From Kyrpidia tusciae DSM 2912 (lineage in GTDB: Bacteria; Bacillota; Bacilli; Kyrpidiales; Kyrpidiaceae), in NCBI RefSeq assembly GCF_000092905.1, contig NC_014098.1, positions 744,001-808,000 on the forward strand: DNA of 64,000 nt, given 5' to 3'. A model generated the notes under the pieces. That model saw only the letters and a list, made by a program, of their open reading frames with translations, was not told the DNA's origin and ran no database searches. Positions 1-9,374 of the stretch are shown piece by piece (positions within the stretch are counted from its first letter, which is position 1; the number at the start of each line of letters is the position of its first letter). Both the position numbers and the translations under genes were made by a program.

Positions 1-148
1 CGGGATCTTGCCCAAATTATACGGGATTCGCGCCGAGTTCGCACCTGGTTTTTTGCCGGCACTTTGGCAGATGGAGTTTTTTTCGTTACAATACGGTACA
101 GGGGTATATCACGGGCCCATTTCCGCAGCCCCGAGGAGGGATTTGACA

Positions 149-1066
149 GTGGTTTATGACACCATCATTCTGGGCGGCGGTCCCGCCGGACTGTCCGCCG
201 CCGTCTACGCCCTGCGTTCGGGTTTGAAAATGCTCCTGGTGGAACGCGGCCTGTACGGCGGGCAGATGCAAAACACCGAGGAGATCGAAAACTACCCCGG
301 ATTCACGTCGATTTTGGGGCCGGATCTGTCGGAGAAGATGCGGGAACACGCCGAGTCTCTCGGTCTTCAGACCGAGCGGGGCGAGGTGGAAAGCCTGGAG
401 TTCGGCCCGCCCGTTCATCGCGTGCATCTGTCCGGAGGAGAGGTGCTGGAAACCAAGACGGTGATTATCGCCACGGGCTGTGAGCCGAAAAAGCTCGGAA
501 TCCCGGGGGAGAAGGAGTTCTCCGGCAGGGGGGTGTCCTACTGCGCGGTCTGCGATGGCGCCTTCTTCAAGAACAAAAACCTCTACGTAATCGGCGGTGG
601 GGATTCGGCCTGCGAAGAAGGCGTGTATCTGACTCGCCACGCGGCCAAAGTGACCATTGTGCACCGCCGGGACAAACTGCGGGCACAGCCAGTCCTTCAG
701 GAGCGAGCCAGGAGCAACGAGAAAATCTCGTTTTTGTTCAATCGTCGGCCGGTGGAGGTTCAGGGCGAGCGCAAAGTGGAACGCTTGGTTCTAGAGAACG
801 CCGTGACGGGAGAACAAGAAACCGTGGAGGCGGACGGGATTTTCATCTACATTGGGCTCAAGCCCAACACCGAGTTTCTGAAAGGGACGCCGATCGTCAA
901 CGCGGAAGGGTGGATTCCCACTGATGATCGGTTTCGAACGGCGGTCCCCGGGGTGTTTGCGGCAGGGGATGTGCGGGAGACCTGGCTCCGCCAAGTGGTC
1001 ACTGCCGTCGCCGAAGGGGCGATGGCCGCGATGTCGGCCTACTACTACGTGGAAGAGCAGTCGTGA
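149..1066 (+). CDS. trxB: Thioredoxin reductase-type NAD(P)H/FAD oxidoreductase
   Basis: A 305-residue flavoprotein of the thioredoxin-disulfide reductase family; such enzymes pass electrons from NADPH through FAD and a redox disulfide to thioredoxin in the cytoplasm. Visible are the N-terminal FAD motif GGGPAG (about residues 9-14), the active-site CAVC (132-135), the NADP-binding GGGDSACEEG, the HRRDKLRA signature associated with NADPH preference, and the C-terminal FAD motif GVFAAGDVRE. The frame is open from base 8, but GTG at 149 is chosen because GAGGAGGG (133-140) lies 8 bases upstream and the family motif starts a few residues in. No redox partner is adjacent, so it could serve another dithiol substrate. 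An intrinsic terminator follows at 1114. Confidence 0.9.
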   Translation: MVYDTIILGGGPAGLSAAVYALRSGLKMLLVERGLYGGQMQNTEEIENYPGFTSILGPDLSEKMREHAESLGLQTERGEVESLEFGPPVHRVHLSGGEVLETKTVIIATGCEPKKLGIPGEKEFSGRGVSYCAVCDGAFFKNKNLYVIGGGDSACEEGVYLTRHAAKVTIVHRRDKLRAQPVLQERARSNEKISFLFNRRPVEVQGERKVERLVLENAVTGEQETVEADGIFIYIGLKPNTEFLKGTPIVNAEGWIPTDDRFRTAVPGVFAAGDVRETWLRQVVTAVAEGAMAAMSAYYYVEEQS

Positions 1067-1113
1067 TCTGTGCTGCACCGCGAAGAATCGAACGGAATCT
1101 TTTCCGCCCTGTT

Positions 1114-1142
1114 GGGGTCCGGCCACGCCGGGCCCCTTTTTT
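1114..1142 (+). terminator. Intrinsic terminator after trxB
   Basis: GGGGTCCGGC (1114-1123) pairs with GCCGGGCCCC (1127-1136, one G:U-type mismatch) and is followed by six T (1137-1142). Confidence 0.8.
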
Positions 1143-1305
1143 CCTCGCGGCCTCCCGTTTTTCCGGGTCTCCAGGACCCTGGGTCGAGCCGGCCGTTGGC
1201 GGGTCATTCGCTTCCTCCCGGTTCCCCGTGTATAATGTGAGACAAGTGGTAAAATGTTCACCCGTTGTCTGGGTGGCGGGGAAGCGAGGGTTCCGGCGGA
1301 GCAGG

Positions 1306-1569
1306 TTATTCCCGATCCTTTCCCTCCGAGTCGGGGGGCAGGGCCATCAGGAAAAGCCATTCGAACAAAGAGACGGCCGCGATGAAAGCGGCGGTATGGA
1401 TGGCGGAGGCCTTCAGGTCGACCGGGCGGATGTCGTCGAAATAATAGAGACGGCGCATATCCGGACTGAGGGATTGCTCCCACTGCCAGGTGCGGACGTC
1501 GCGGATAAAATACCCGACGGCGATCGCCACCAAGATGACGGTGACGATCAGAGAAACTTTGCGCACCAT
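1306..1569 (-). CDS. Small two-helix membrane protein, unknown
   Basis: An 87-residue protein with an N-terminal hydrophobic segment (VSLIVTVILVAIAVGYFI) and a second near the C terminus (AAFIAAVSLFEWLFLMAL), joined by a charged loop. ATG at 1569 is preferred over the in-frame TTG at 1575: the ribosome site AAGGAGG (1578-1584 on the opposite strand) is 8 bases from the ATG but only 2 from the TTG. It is divergent from the LCP gene at 1659, with about 90 bases shared between the two starts. I do not recognise the family. The good ribosome site and membrane pattern make it a likely real gene. Confidence 0.6.
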   Translation of the reverse strand: MVRKVSLIVTVILVAIAVGYFIRDVRTWQWEQSLSPDMRRLYYFDDIRPVDLKASAIHTAAFIAAVSLFEWLFLMALPPDSEGKDRE

Positions 1570-1658
1570 GGCCAATGCCTCCTTCGTCGGACGAACTCAT
1601 CCCAACGATATCACGAAACTCCGGAAGATGCCATGGTCGGGCGGGGTGAGGGACATCG

Positions 1659-2816
1659 ATGACGCCGGGGAAACGGGTGAAGCGGCTGCTGTGGCTCCTC
1701 GCTTTTCTGTTGCTGGTTGTGACGGGGTATTATGGCTTCGTTTTGACCAGATTTGTGTCCGGCGTCTCCGAAGGAGCGCCCCCAGGCATCTGGCCATCCG
1801 GGGACGTGCGGGTGTTGGTGCTCGGTGTGGACAACCGGGGCCAGGATCCTCATCCCCGGTCGGACACGATGCTGCTCCTGAGCATCCCCCAAGGAACCGG
1901 GGGAGTGACGGTGGGCTCCATTCTGAGGGATACTTGGGTGTCCATTCCCGGGGTGGGTCAGGAGAAGATCAATGCGGCCTACGCCGCAGGGGGGCCGGAT
2001 TTGGCCAGGAAAACGGCGGAAGCGTGGCTGGGTCTAGACATTCCGTTCTACGCCGTGACAGATTTCGAAGGGTTTATCCACATCGTGGACGCCCTGGGCG
2101 GGGTGGACATCGATGTGGAAAAGCCGATGGATTACGTGGACGACGGGCGTTACGATATTCACTTAAAACCGGGACTTCAGCATCTCAACGGGGCTCAGGC
2201 TCTGGGATATGTGAGGTTTCGGCACGATGCCCTCGGGGATTACGCCCGCACCGAGCGACAAAGGAAGTTTGTGCAGGCCGTTATCCGCCAGATGATGCGC
2301 CCGCAGAACCTGGTGCGCTTCCCGAACGTTCTCGCCGCGGCCGAGCCTTATATTCGGACGAATCTCTCGCCGGGAGACCAACTTCGCCTGGGACTGTGCC
2401 TGTGGAGGGATCGGGGGCAGAGCATCACTCAGATTCAACTCCCGCCGGCGGATGCGTTTCGCGAGGGGTGGTCGTCAGATGGCCAGAGCATTCTCATTCC
2501 GGATACCCCGGCAGTGCGGCAGTACGTCCAGAAATATTTTCCTGGTAATTCACTCGGATCAAGTTTCGGTGGGACCCAGAGTCCGGCCTCTTCGGCACCG
2601 GTGACGGAACAGACACTCATGGGTCGGGTGAGTGGAGAGTGGGTGAACTTTCGCGCCGGCCCTGGGACCGATTATCCCACCCTCGGGCGGTTGGTACACG
2701 GTACGGGGTTCGAGGTATTGGATCGCCAGCCCGGTTGGCTTCACATCCGGCTCGGGGATGGCCGGGAGGGGTATGTGAGCGCCGCTTTTGTGCAGATCGA
2801 CAATGCCCCACAGTGA
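1659..2816 (+). CDS. LytR-CpsA-Psr (LCP) family protein with C-terminal SH3 domain
   Basis: A 385-residue protein with one N-terminal membrane anchor (about 7-27) and an extracytoplasmic LCP domain. LCP enzymes move undecaprenyl-phosphate-linked glycopolymers onto peptidoglycan. Family landmarks are VLVLGVDNRG with the following RSDTMLL, SILRDTW, KINAAYAAGG and the later RFRHDALGDYARTERQ block. After a Ser/Thr/Pro-poor linker, residues about 320-383 form an SH3b-type domain (GEWVNFRAGPGTDYPTLGRL), expected to bind the cell wall. ATG 1659 follows GTGAGGG at short spacing. The LCP+SH3 arrangement is less usual than the bare LCP form. It stands alone, with an SDR gene 66 bases downstream. Confidence 0.88.
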   Translation: MTPGKRVKRLLWLLAFLLLVVTGYYGFVLTRFVSGVSEGAPPGIWPSGDVRVLVLGVDNRGQDPHPRSDTMLLLSIPQGTGGVTVGSILRDTWVSIPGVGQEKINAAYAAGGPDLARKTAEAWLGLDIPFYAVTDFEGFIHIVDALGGVDIDVEKPMDYVDDGRYDIHLKPGLQHLNGAQALGYVRFRHDALGDYARTERQRKFVQAVIRQMMRPQNLVRFPNVLAAAEPYIRTNLSPGDQLRLGLCLWRDRGQSITQIQLPPADAFREGWSSDGQSILIPDTPAVRQYVQKYFPGNSLGSSFGGTQSPASSAPVTEQTLMGRVSGEWVNFRAGPGTDYPTLGRLVHGTGFEVLDRQPGWLHIRLGDGREGYVSAAFVQIDNAPQ

Positions 2817-2882
2817 TAGAATGTTTCCGGTCGCAAGGTGCGCGGTGGCAAAAAAGCGGATGAATCGAGAGGAGTGGCGGAC

Positions 2883-3662
2883 ATGGACGGACGGAAAGTG
2901 GCGATTGTAACAGCAGCCAGCAAGGGGCTGGGGCGGGCGGTGGCGCTGGAGTTGGCCCAGGCGGGCAACGATCTCGTCATCGCCAGCCGGGATGCACAAA
3001 GAATCGAAGAGACCGCCCGGTGGATTCGAGAGCGGTCTGATGTGGAAGTCATCCCCGTCCAAGCGGACGTAGCTTCTGCCGGTGACATCGAGGAGGTGGT
3101 CCGCGCGGCGGCGGATCGGTGGGGCCGGGTGGATATCCTCATCAATAACGCGGGGGGGCCGCCGGCCGGGGCGTTCGAGCAGTTCGATGACAAGGCCTGG
3201 TATGCCGCCGTGGATTTGAACCTGATGAGTGTCGTGCGGGCCACCCGCCTGGTGATCCCGTACATGAGGCTCCAGGGCGGGGGGAGAATCATCAACCTTA
3301 CCTCCACATCCGTCAAACAGCCCATCCCGAACCTCGTCCTTTCCAACACTGTCCGGGCGGCCGTGGCGGGGTTGACGAAGACGTTGTCCATCGAGCTGGC
3401 CCCTTATAACATCTTGGTCAATAACGTGGCCCCGGGGCGCATCGAAACGGATCGGGTTCGGGAGTTGGACCGGATCACTGCTGAGAAGACCGGAGAACCT
3501 GTGGACGAGGTCCGCAGGAGATGGGAAGATCAAATCCCCCTGGGCCGGTACGGCACTCCGGAAGAGTTTGCAAAAGTGGTCGCGTTTCTTTGTTCCCCGG
3601 CGGCGAGCTATCTGACCGGTTTGACCATTTCCGTTGACGGCGGATTGACGAAAAGTCTGTGA
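2883..3662 (+). CDS. SDR-family oxidoreductase, atypical active site
   Basis: A 259-residue short-chain dehydrogenase/reductase. The Rossmann motif TAASKGLG is at the N terminus, NNAGG follows mid-protein, and the C terminus has [12 protein letters not shown] and [11 protein letters not shown]. Where classical SDRs have Ser and YxxxK, this protein reads [20 protein letters not shown]: the catalytic Tyr is Leu and the Lys is not in place. I know a subgroup of FabG-like SDRs with this LSNxxR pattern, so this is probably a family trait rather than damage; the substrate is unknown. ATG 2883 is chosen over the longer frame from 2838 because GAGAGGAG (2867-2874) is correctly spaced. Confidence 0.85.
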   Translation: MDGRKVAIVTAASKGLGRAVALELAQAGNDLVIASRDAQRIEETARWIRERSDVEVIPVQADVASAGDIEEVVRAAADRWGRVDILINNAGGPPAGAFEQFDDKAWYAAVDLNLMSVVRATRLVIPYMRLQGGGRIINLTSTSVKQPIPNLVLSNTVRAAVAGLTKTLSIELAPYNILVNNVAPGRIETDRVRELDRITAEKTGEPVDEVRRRWEDQIPLGRYGTPEEFAKVVAFLCSPAASYLTGLTISVDGGLTKSL

Positions 3663-3689
3663 TGAACAATCCGAAGGGAGGACGGGTCC

Positions 3690-3854
3690 ATGAATCGGAT
3701 CCAGTACCGCGGCCGATGGTACACCTTTCCTGAGGCCATAGAGGCGGGTGTGGTGGGGCCGACCCGCCACAAGCGCGAAGGGGAGTCGGAGCCGAAAAAG
3801 AAGCGCCCGGGCAAGAACCTCCTTCTCCGAATCCGGCGCCCCCGGGACGAATGA
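3690..3854 (+). CDS. Small basic hypothetical protein (54 aa)
   Basis: A 54-codon reading frame starting at ATG 3690 after GAAGGGAGG (3673-3681). The protein begins with an aromatic/basic segment (YRGRWYTFPEAIEAG) and ends in a Lys/Arg-rich tail (PKKKRPGK, LRIRRPR). No family recognised. The positive tail suggests binding to nucleic acid or an acidic surface, but that is a guess. It sits 27 bases after the SDR stop and may be co-transcribed with it; the next promoter starts right at its end. Confidence 0.5.
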   Translation: MNRIQYRGRWYTFPEAIEAGVVGPTRHKREGESEPKKKRPGKNLLLRIRRPRDE

Positions 3855-3855
3855 T

Positions 3856-3884
3856 TTGACAGAATCCAGGACGTCCATTATAAT
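3856..3884 (+). promoter_or_regulatory. Consensus sigma-A promoter for metY
   Basis: TTGACA (3856-3861), a 17-base spacer and TATAAT (3879-3884): a perfect vegetative promoter 57 bases ahead of the sulfhydrylase start. The short leader leaves no room for an S-box or SAM riboswitch. Confidence 0.85.
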
Positions 3885-3916
3885 CTCTGTAATCCGATTA
3901 ATATACTCCAGAATGA

Positions 3917-5230
<1,314 letters not shown>

Positions 5231-5281
5231 CGGCGGGCCGCCGGTCCAAAGTTGCACCCTCCTCCTTCGCCGCTCTTTTTA

Positions 5282-5315
5282 CCGAGGTTCCTCTTTGTCG
5301 AGGGCCTCGGTTTTT
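5282..5315 (+). terminator. Intrinsic terminator after metY
   Basis: CCGAGG (5282-5287) pairs with CCTCGG (5305-5310), followed by TTTTT (5311-5315). Confidence 0.7.
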
Positions 5316-5429
5316 GTCAATTTTTTTCTGAGTAGGACGACGGCTTTTGACAGGATTCCCAAAGGAGATTTAACGGCGAGTGGCGAAACCACGGATAGAC
5401 AATCATTCGTCCCAAGGAGGGTGGTCGGA

Positions 5430-5798
5430 GTGGCGCAACAGGGTCGTGTCGATTTAAAATTGGGATCAATCTCTCTGGTGTACGTGGGAGTCCGGGTTTC
5501 CCGAGGTCTGGCCGAACGGTTTCATCGCAGGTGCGAACAGTTGAACTGCTCAACCCAGGAGACCCTCGTGGCACTGATCGAAGCCTTTGTCGAGGGAGCC
5601 GGGGAGCAGGAAGATCAACCCCTGTCGAGCGGTTTCCCCCCTGCGGGCGATCGGTGGACTCCCGTATCGCCGCCAGAACGGGAACAGTGGCCAAACGAAG
5701 AAGACGTTTGGGCATTTTGGAAGGATATGCAGAGGACGGCGGCAGAAGAAACGCGGGAGCCCCGGCTGCCTTTTGTGATCACTCCGTTTCAGAACTAG
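5430..5798 (+). CDS. Hypothetical protein, possible ribbon-helix-helix type
   Basis: A 122-residue protein starting at GTG 5430, 8 bases after AAGGAGGG (5414-5421). Residues about 15-50 (VGVRVSRGLAERFHRRCEQL followed by STQETLVALIEAFVEG) look like a strand then two helices, as in ribbon-helix-helix DNA-binding proteins; the C-terminal half is acidic and Trp-rich. No family recognised with certainty. It is a single gene between the metY terminator and the oppositely oriented binding-protein gene, with which it converges. A weak TTGACA (5347) to TTTAAC (5369) promoter may drive it. Confidence 0.55.
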   Translation: MAQQGRVDLKLGSISLVYVGVRVSRGLAERFHRRCEQLNCSTQETLVALIEAFVEGAGEQEDQPLSSGFPPAGDRWTPVSPPEREQWPNEEDVWAFWKDMQRTAAEETREPRLPFVITPFQN

Positions 5799-5938
5799 TT
5801 CCCAGAGGCCGAGGGCGGGCGATGGCCTTACGGCTCGTCCGCCCCCTTGTCGCCAGACTCCTCTCGGTTCATCTCCTCCAGGCGCCGGTCATTCCCCCTG
5901 TTTTGGGAAGGGGTGTCGAATTCCGCCGCCTCGTCCGT

Positions 5939-7564
5939 TTATGGCGTCACCGCTCGCCCGGGATTCACCCCTAACTGTTCAAGATACCGGAACAATACTA
6001 CGGGTGCCGGATCCGCTTGCTCGACATTGACAACGGTGCGGCGCACGGCCAGAAAGCCTTCCGGGTATACCAGGGGGATCAAGGGAACGTCATCGCGAAT
6101 GCTTTGATCGATCTGTCGGTACAAGGAGAGCCGCGCCCCTCGATCCGAAGTTTCCCGGGCCTGGGTAAACCACTTGCCCACTTGGGGGTTGTCGTACTCT
6201 TGAAAATTGTATTCCCCGTGTATCGTCAACAGATCCGCAAAGGCGTCCGGATCTGGGCCCAGCCAATAGGTGTTCAGCGCCAGGTCAAAATTTTTGTCAG
6301 GAGCATCCAAAGTTTGATAAAAGGCCGTTCGGTCAACCCCTTTGGGTTGAATTTGGATGCCCACCTCAGCCGCCTGGTCTGCTAACATCTGGGCGATCTT
6401 GTCTGTCGTGCGGTCAGAGATGTACAGCAGTTGAAAGCTCAGGACCTTTCCATCTTTGACCCGCCACCCGGAACTGTTGGTCACGTAGCCCGCTTCGTTC
6501 AAGATTTTTTTTGCAGCGTCGGAGTTTGGCCCCGGAGGCGTTCGATTGTCGTGGGCCCAGTTTCCGGGTGGAAAAAGGGAGTCGGCGGGGGAAGCCAATC
6601 CCGGACCTCCAAAGGCTTTATCCGCAATGGCCGATCGATCGATCGCCAGGGCCAGGGCCTTTCGTACGGCGTGGTCCGCCAGGGATGCCCCCCGCTGGTG
6701 CACCAACAGGGTCATCACCGATTCGCCGGGATAGCGGACCAAGTCCGGTTTGTCCGCGGACATGTCTTGTTGAATCTTCAAGATGTCGGCCGGAGTCGGG
6801 ACAAACACGTCGATCGATTTGCTGGCAAAGGCGGACCGCTGGTTCGATTCCGGCACAATCCGATAGGTCAATTGGTCGACGCCGGGCCGGCCCGCGAAAT
6901 ATCCATCGAAACGTTTTAACTGGATGTTTTGCCCGCGGTTCCATTGCATGAAGGAGAAGGGCCCGCTTCCAACGGGGTGGTCGCTAAAGCGCGAATCTTT
7001 GACATCCCCGTTTGGAAACGCGTGTTCGGGAAGAATGCCGACGGTAAGCGCGTTGACAAACCCCGCCGAGGGATGGGGCAAACGGATCTCCAGGGTGCGT
7101 TCGTCCAACTGGCGCATTTCCGGCGGTTCCCCGTCGACAAGGAACAGCGGTCGATAGGGGGATTGCACCTGGGGCCGGAGAATCGCCCGGTATGTGAATA
7201 AAACGTCGGCGGCGGTGACCGGCTCACCGTCGTGCCATTTGGCCCCGGGCCGCAAATGAATGGTGTAGGTGGTGCCATCCTGGCTCACCGTCACGCGGTC
7301 GGCCAACTCCGGCCGGGGGACCCCGTCCGGACCTTCAGCTTCCACACTGTCGAACAACGCGTGAATCACCGCCAGAGACGAACGGTCTTCGGCGAAAATC
7401 GGGTTGAGGGTCTGAGGTTCAGACGGGATGCCGACGGTGATTTCCGTGGGTGGAGGAGGGGGAGGGGTGACCGGCTTTCCCAACATGCCGCAACCCGCGG
7501 TGAGCAAGGCGACGGCCCCCACCAAAGTCAACCGGACCCGTTTCCCGAGCGGTTTTCGCAACAT
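5939..7564 (-). CDS. Peptide/nickel-type ABC transporter substrate-binding lipoprotein
   Basis: A 541-residue extracytoplasmic solute-binding protein of the SBP_bac_5 (OppA/DppA) family. It starts with a basic N region, a hydrophobic core and the lipobox LTAGC (Cys about 25), so it should be a lipid-anchored lipoprotein. The family signature is present: EPQTLNP near the N terminus, HLRPGAKWHDGEPVTAADVLFTYRA in two adjoining pieces, and the C-terminal EYDNPQVGKW...YRQIDQ block. ATG 7564 follows AAAGGAGC. No permease or ATPase genes are next to it, so it either feeds a transporter encoded elsewhere or acts as a peptide sensor. Ligand unknown. Confidence 0.88.
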   Translation of the reverse strand: MLRKPLGKRVRLTLVGAVALLTAGCGMLGKPVTPPPPPPTEITVGIPSEPQTLNPIFAEDRSSLAVIHALFDSVEAEGPDGVPRPELADRVTVSQDGTTYTIHLRPGAKWHDGEPVTAADVLFTYRAILRPQVQSPYRPLFLVDGEPPEMRQLDERTLEIRLPHPSAGFVNALTVGILPEHAFPNGDVKDSRFSDHPVGSGPFSFMQWNRGQNIQLKRFDGYFAGRPGVDQLTYRIVPESNQRSAFASKSIDVFVPTPADILKIQQDMSADKPDLVRYPGESVMTLLVHQRGASLADHAVRKALALAIDRSAIADKAFGGPGLASPADSLFPPGNWAHDNRTPPGPNSDAAKKILNEAGYVTNSSGWRVKDGKVLSFQLLYISDRTTDKIAQMLADQAAEVGIQIQPKGVDRTAFYQTLDAPDKNFDLALNTYWLGPDPDAFADLLTIHGEYNFQEYDNPQVGKWFTQARETSDRGARLSLYRQIDQSIRDDVPLIPLVYPEGFLAVRRTVVNVEQADPAPVVLFRYLEQLGVNPGRAVTP

Positions 7565-7815
7565 CCTGCCGTGCTCCTTTCCGTACCCGAACCATACGTA
7601 CCATAAAAACGGGCAAAATTCCGCAAGTCGCTCTTATGATAGCAGAAAATCGGACAGGCGTGCACCCGACCGAAAAAGCCCACGTGGTCGGTGGATTTTT
7701 CCCCCAAGCGGCGGTGAAAAAGTCAGGCGTGGAGAGATTGCCGGAACTTGGAGTGGCCGGGTATAATACAAGATGGACATCCGGGGAACGCCATTGCCAG
7801 AAAGGGGTAGCCGAC

Positions 7816-7989
7816 ATGGTACTGTCCGGGATTTTCTTTGTCATCATGGCCTTGTTTGCGCTCAAGGCCCTGATCGGGAGTATTCGCGAGAAAGGTTGGG
7901 GTCGCACCACGTATTTGGGTCTTTCCTTCATCGGTCTCGCCATTGCCGCGTTTATTAATTTTTCCGCGGCGGCCGGAACCGGCCAGTGA
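7816..7989 (+). CDS. Small membrane protein, possible DUF2759-like
   Basis: A 57-residue protein from ATG 7816 with AAAGGGG (7801-7807) upstream. It has two hydrophobic stretches (LSGIFFVIMALFALKALIGS and TYLGLSFIGLAIAAFI) around a short basic loop IREKGWGR. Size and pattern recall the small DUF2759 membrane proteins of Bacilli, but that match is from memory. It is divergent from the binding-protein gene and convergent with the HesB-like gene. Function unknown. Confidence 0.55.
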   Translation: MVLSGIFFVIMALFALKALIGSIREKGWGRTTYLGLSFIGLAIAAFINFSAAAGTGQ

Positions 7990-7993
7990 GGGG

Positions 7994-8025
7994 GCGGGGT
8001 GCGGTGACGACAGACTGCACCCCGC
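7994..8025. terminator. Hairpin between convergent genes, no T tract
   Basis: GCGGGGTGC (7994-8002) pairs perfectly with GCACCCCGC (8017-8025) between two convergent stops. It could stop transcription from both sides, but neither strand has a U-run, so it is at best a weak terminator. Confidence 0.35.
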
Positions 8026-8032
8026 GAGTTGA

Positions 8033-8320
8033 CTAACAGATGGAGCCGAAACGGTCCGGATGGCGAAACGTCAGGTCGTCCTCTTCGGCGGAGTAATCCA
8101 CCACCAGTTCATCGAGAAAAGTGGCTGAAAAAGGGTCGGCCAGGATCGTCAATTCCGATGCCGTGATCTCTGTGTCCCCGGGGCGGGGATCGTCGAGGCT
8201 GAGGAGGAACCTCGGTCCTCCACAACCGGGAATGACTTGCAGGCGAACGCCGCGCCAGGGTCTTTCTTCAGCCCGGGCAAGGTCGAGGATGTACCGGCGT
8301 GCTTCTGGACTTACGGTCAT
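8033..8320 (-). CDS. HesB/IscA-like iron-sulfur fold protein
   Basis: A 95-residue HesB-like protein; relatives carry or deliver Fe-S clusters. It begins MTVSPEARRYI and has the beta-rich VRLQVIPGCGGPRFLLSL core. The usual A-type pattern has three cysteines (one mid-protein and a C-terminal CGC); here one lies in PGCGG and only one at the very C terminus (GSIC), so A-type cluster binding may be lost or changed. ATG 8320 is chosen over GTG 8329 because GAGGTG sits 6 bases before it. It stands alone, divergent from rpsU. Confidence 0.75.
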   Translation of the reverse strand: MTVSPEARRYILDLARAEERPWRGVRLQVIPGCGGPRFLLSLDDPRPGDTEITASELTILADPFSATFLDELVVDYSAEEDDLTFRHPDRFGSIC

Positions 8321-8454
8321 GGATGTCACCTCGGGTTGTCCGTTATCGGAGTTAAGTCTATGATACCACGTTCCACGGATGGGCGGGATCCGCAGGATGA
8401 CCCCATGAGGGACCCTCTAACCCGCGGCGAATGGCAATAAATGGCAAACCATCG

Positions 8455-8484
8455 TTGACACGGTGAAAAAGCTTCGATTATAAT
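8455..8484 (+). promoter_or_regulatory. Sigma-A promoter for rpsU-yqeY
   Basis: TTGACA (8455-8460), an 18-base spacer and TATAAT (8479-8484), about 90 bases ahead of rpsU. The untranslated leader carries no obvious stem. Confidence 0.85.
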
Positions 8485-8572
8485 GATTTTAATGGACGGG
8501 TGCTTACCGGGATAGGTACGCCTTGTGCCTCTCGTGATCGTCACGGGATGTTAGGCGGAGGGAGGGAATCAG

Positions 8573-8752
8573 GTGTCGGAGATTCGGGTTCGGAAGAACG
8601 AGTCCCTCGATAGCGCGTTGCGCCGCTTCAAGCGAGCGACGGCCAAGGACGGTATTCTGGCCGAGGTCAAGAAGCGCAAACACTACGAGAAACCGAGCGT
8701 GGCCCGGAAGAAAAAGTCGGAGGCGGCCAGGAAGAAGCGCCGCAAGTACTGA
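8573..8752 (+). CDS. rpsU: 30S ribosomal protein S21
   Basis: A 59-residue highly basic protein with the S21 hallmarks: [18 protein letters not shown], then a helical middle and a C-terminal run [16 protein letters not shown]21 sits on the 30S platform near the anti-Shine-Dalgarno and affects initiation. GTG 8573 is preceded by the strong site GGAGGGAGGGAA. It is followed after 59 bases by yqeY, the standard Bacilli order, and both share the promoter at 8455 and the terminator at 9273. Confidence 0.95.
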   Translation: MSEIRVRKNESLDSALRRFKRATAKDGILAEVKKRKHYEKPSVARKKKSEAARKKRRKY

Positions 8753-8811
8753 TGGCGGTGGAACGGGCATTGGCCGACGGGGACCCGGAGATGGAAAGGG
8801 GCTCTTAAGCG

Positions 8812-9258
8812 TTGAACGTGCAGGACCGGCTCACAGACGACATGAAACGGGCGATGAAGGAAAAGGACAAGATGCGGTTGTCTGTGATTCGCATGGTGCG
8901 TACGGCCTTGAAGAACGAGGAGATCGAACGGCAGCGCCCGTTAACTGAGGAAGAGACAATCCAAGTGTTGCAGCGCGAGCGAAAGCAGCGGCGCGAATCC
9001 CTCCAGGCCGCGCAACAGGCGGGGCGTACCGATTTAGAGGCACAGGCGCAGCAAGAGATCGCCATCCTCGAAGAGTATCTCCCCACTGCTTTGTCCGAAG
9101 AGGAACTTCGCACACTTGTAGAAGAAACCATCGCAGAAGTTGGGGCGAAGGGGAAGGCGGATTTGGGCCGGGTGATGGCCGCACTGATGCCAAAAGTCAA
9201 AGGCCGCGCCGACGGGAAAGCGGTCAATGCCTTAGTCCAGGAATTGCTTAGATCGTGA
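8812..9258 (+). CDS. yqeY: GatB/YqeY domain protein
   Basis: A 148-residue protein of the YqeY family, which shares the C-terminal tRNA-interacting domain of GatB. It begins NVQDRLTDDMKRAMKEKDK, contains the LEEYLPTALSEEEL block and ends GRADGKAVNALVQELL, covering the full family length. TTG 8812 follows AAAGGGG. Role unproven; a link to tRNA or aminoacylation is suggested only by homology. It lies second in the rpsU operon, and a strong terminator follows 14 bases downstream. Confidence 0.9.
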   Translation: MNVQDRLTDDMKRAMKEKDKMRLSVIRMVRTALKNEEIERQRPLTEEETIQVLQRERKQRRESLQAAQQAGRTDLEAQAQQEIAILEEYLPTALSEEELRTLVEETIAEVGAKGKADLGRVMAALMPKVKGRADGKAVNALVQELLRS

Positions 9259-9272
9259 AGGGGTCAAAGAAA

Positions 9273-9303
9273 AAGCCCTGCACAAGCCGTGCAGGGCTTT
9301 TTT
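9273..9303 (+). terminator. Intrinsic terminator of rpsU-yqeY
   Basis: AAGCCCTGCAC (9273-9283) pairs perfectly with GTGCAGGGCTT (9289-9299), with T continuing to 9303; a textbook terminator. Confidence 0.92.
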
Positions 9304-9374
9304 AGGGCTTTTGCCCCTGCTTCCGGCGGATCCCGGGCGCAGGGGCCACGATGTGCGGGGGTGGGGGAGACGGC

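Noticed and set aside
1490-2548. Plus-strand open frame overlapping the LCP gene
   Set aside because: Different frame, Arg/Gly-rich, no motif; the LCP frame has a full domain and ribosome site.
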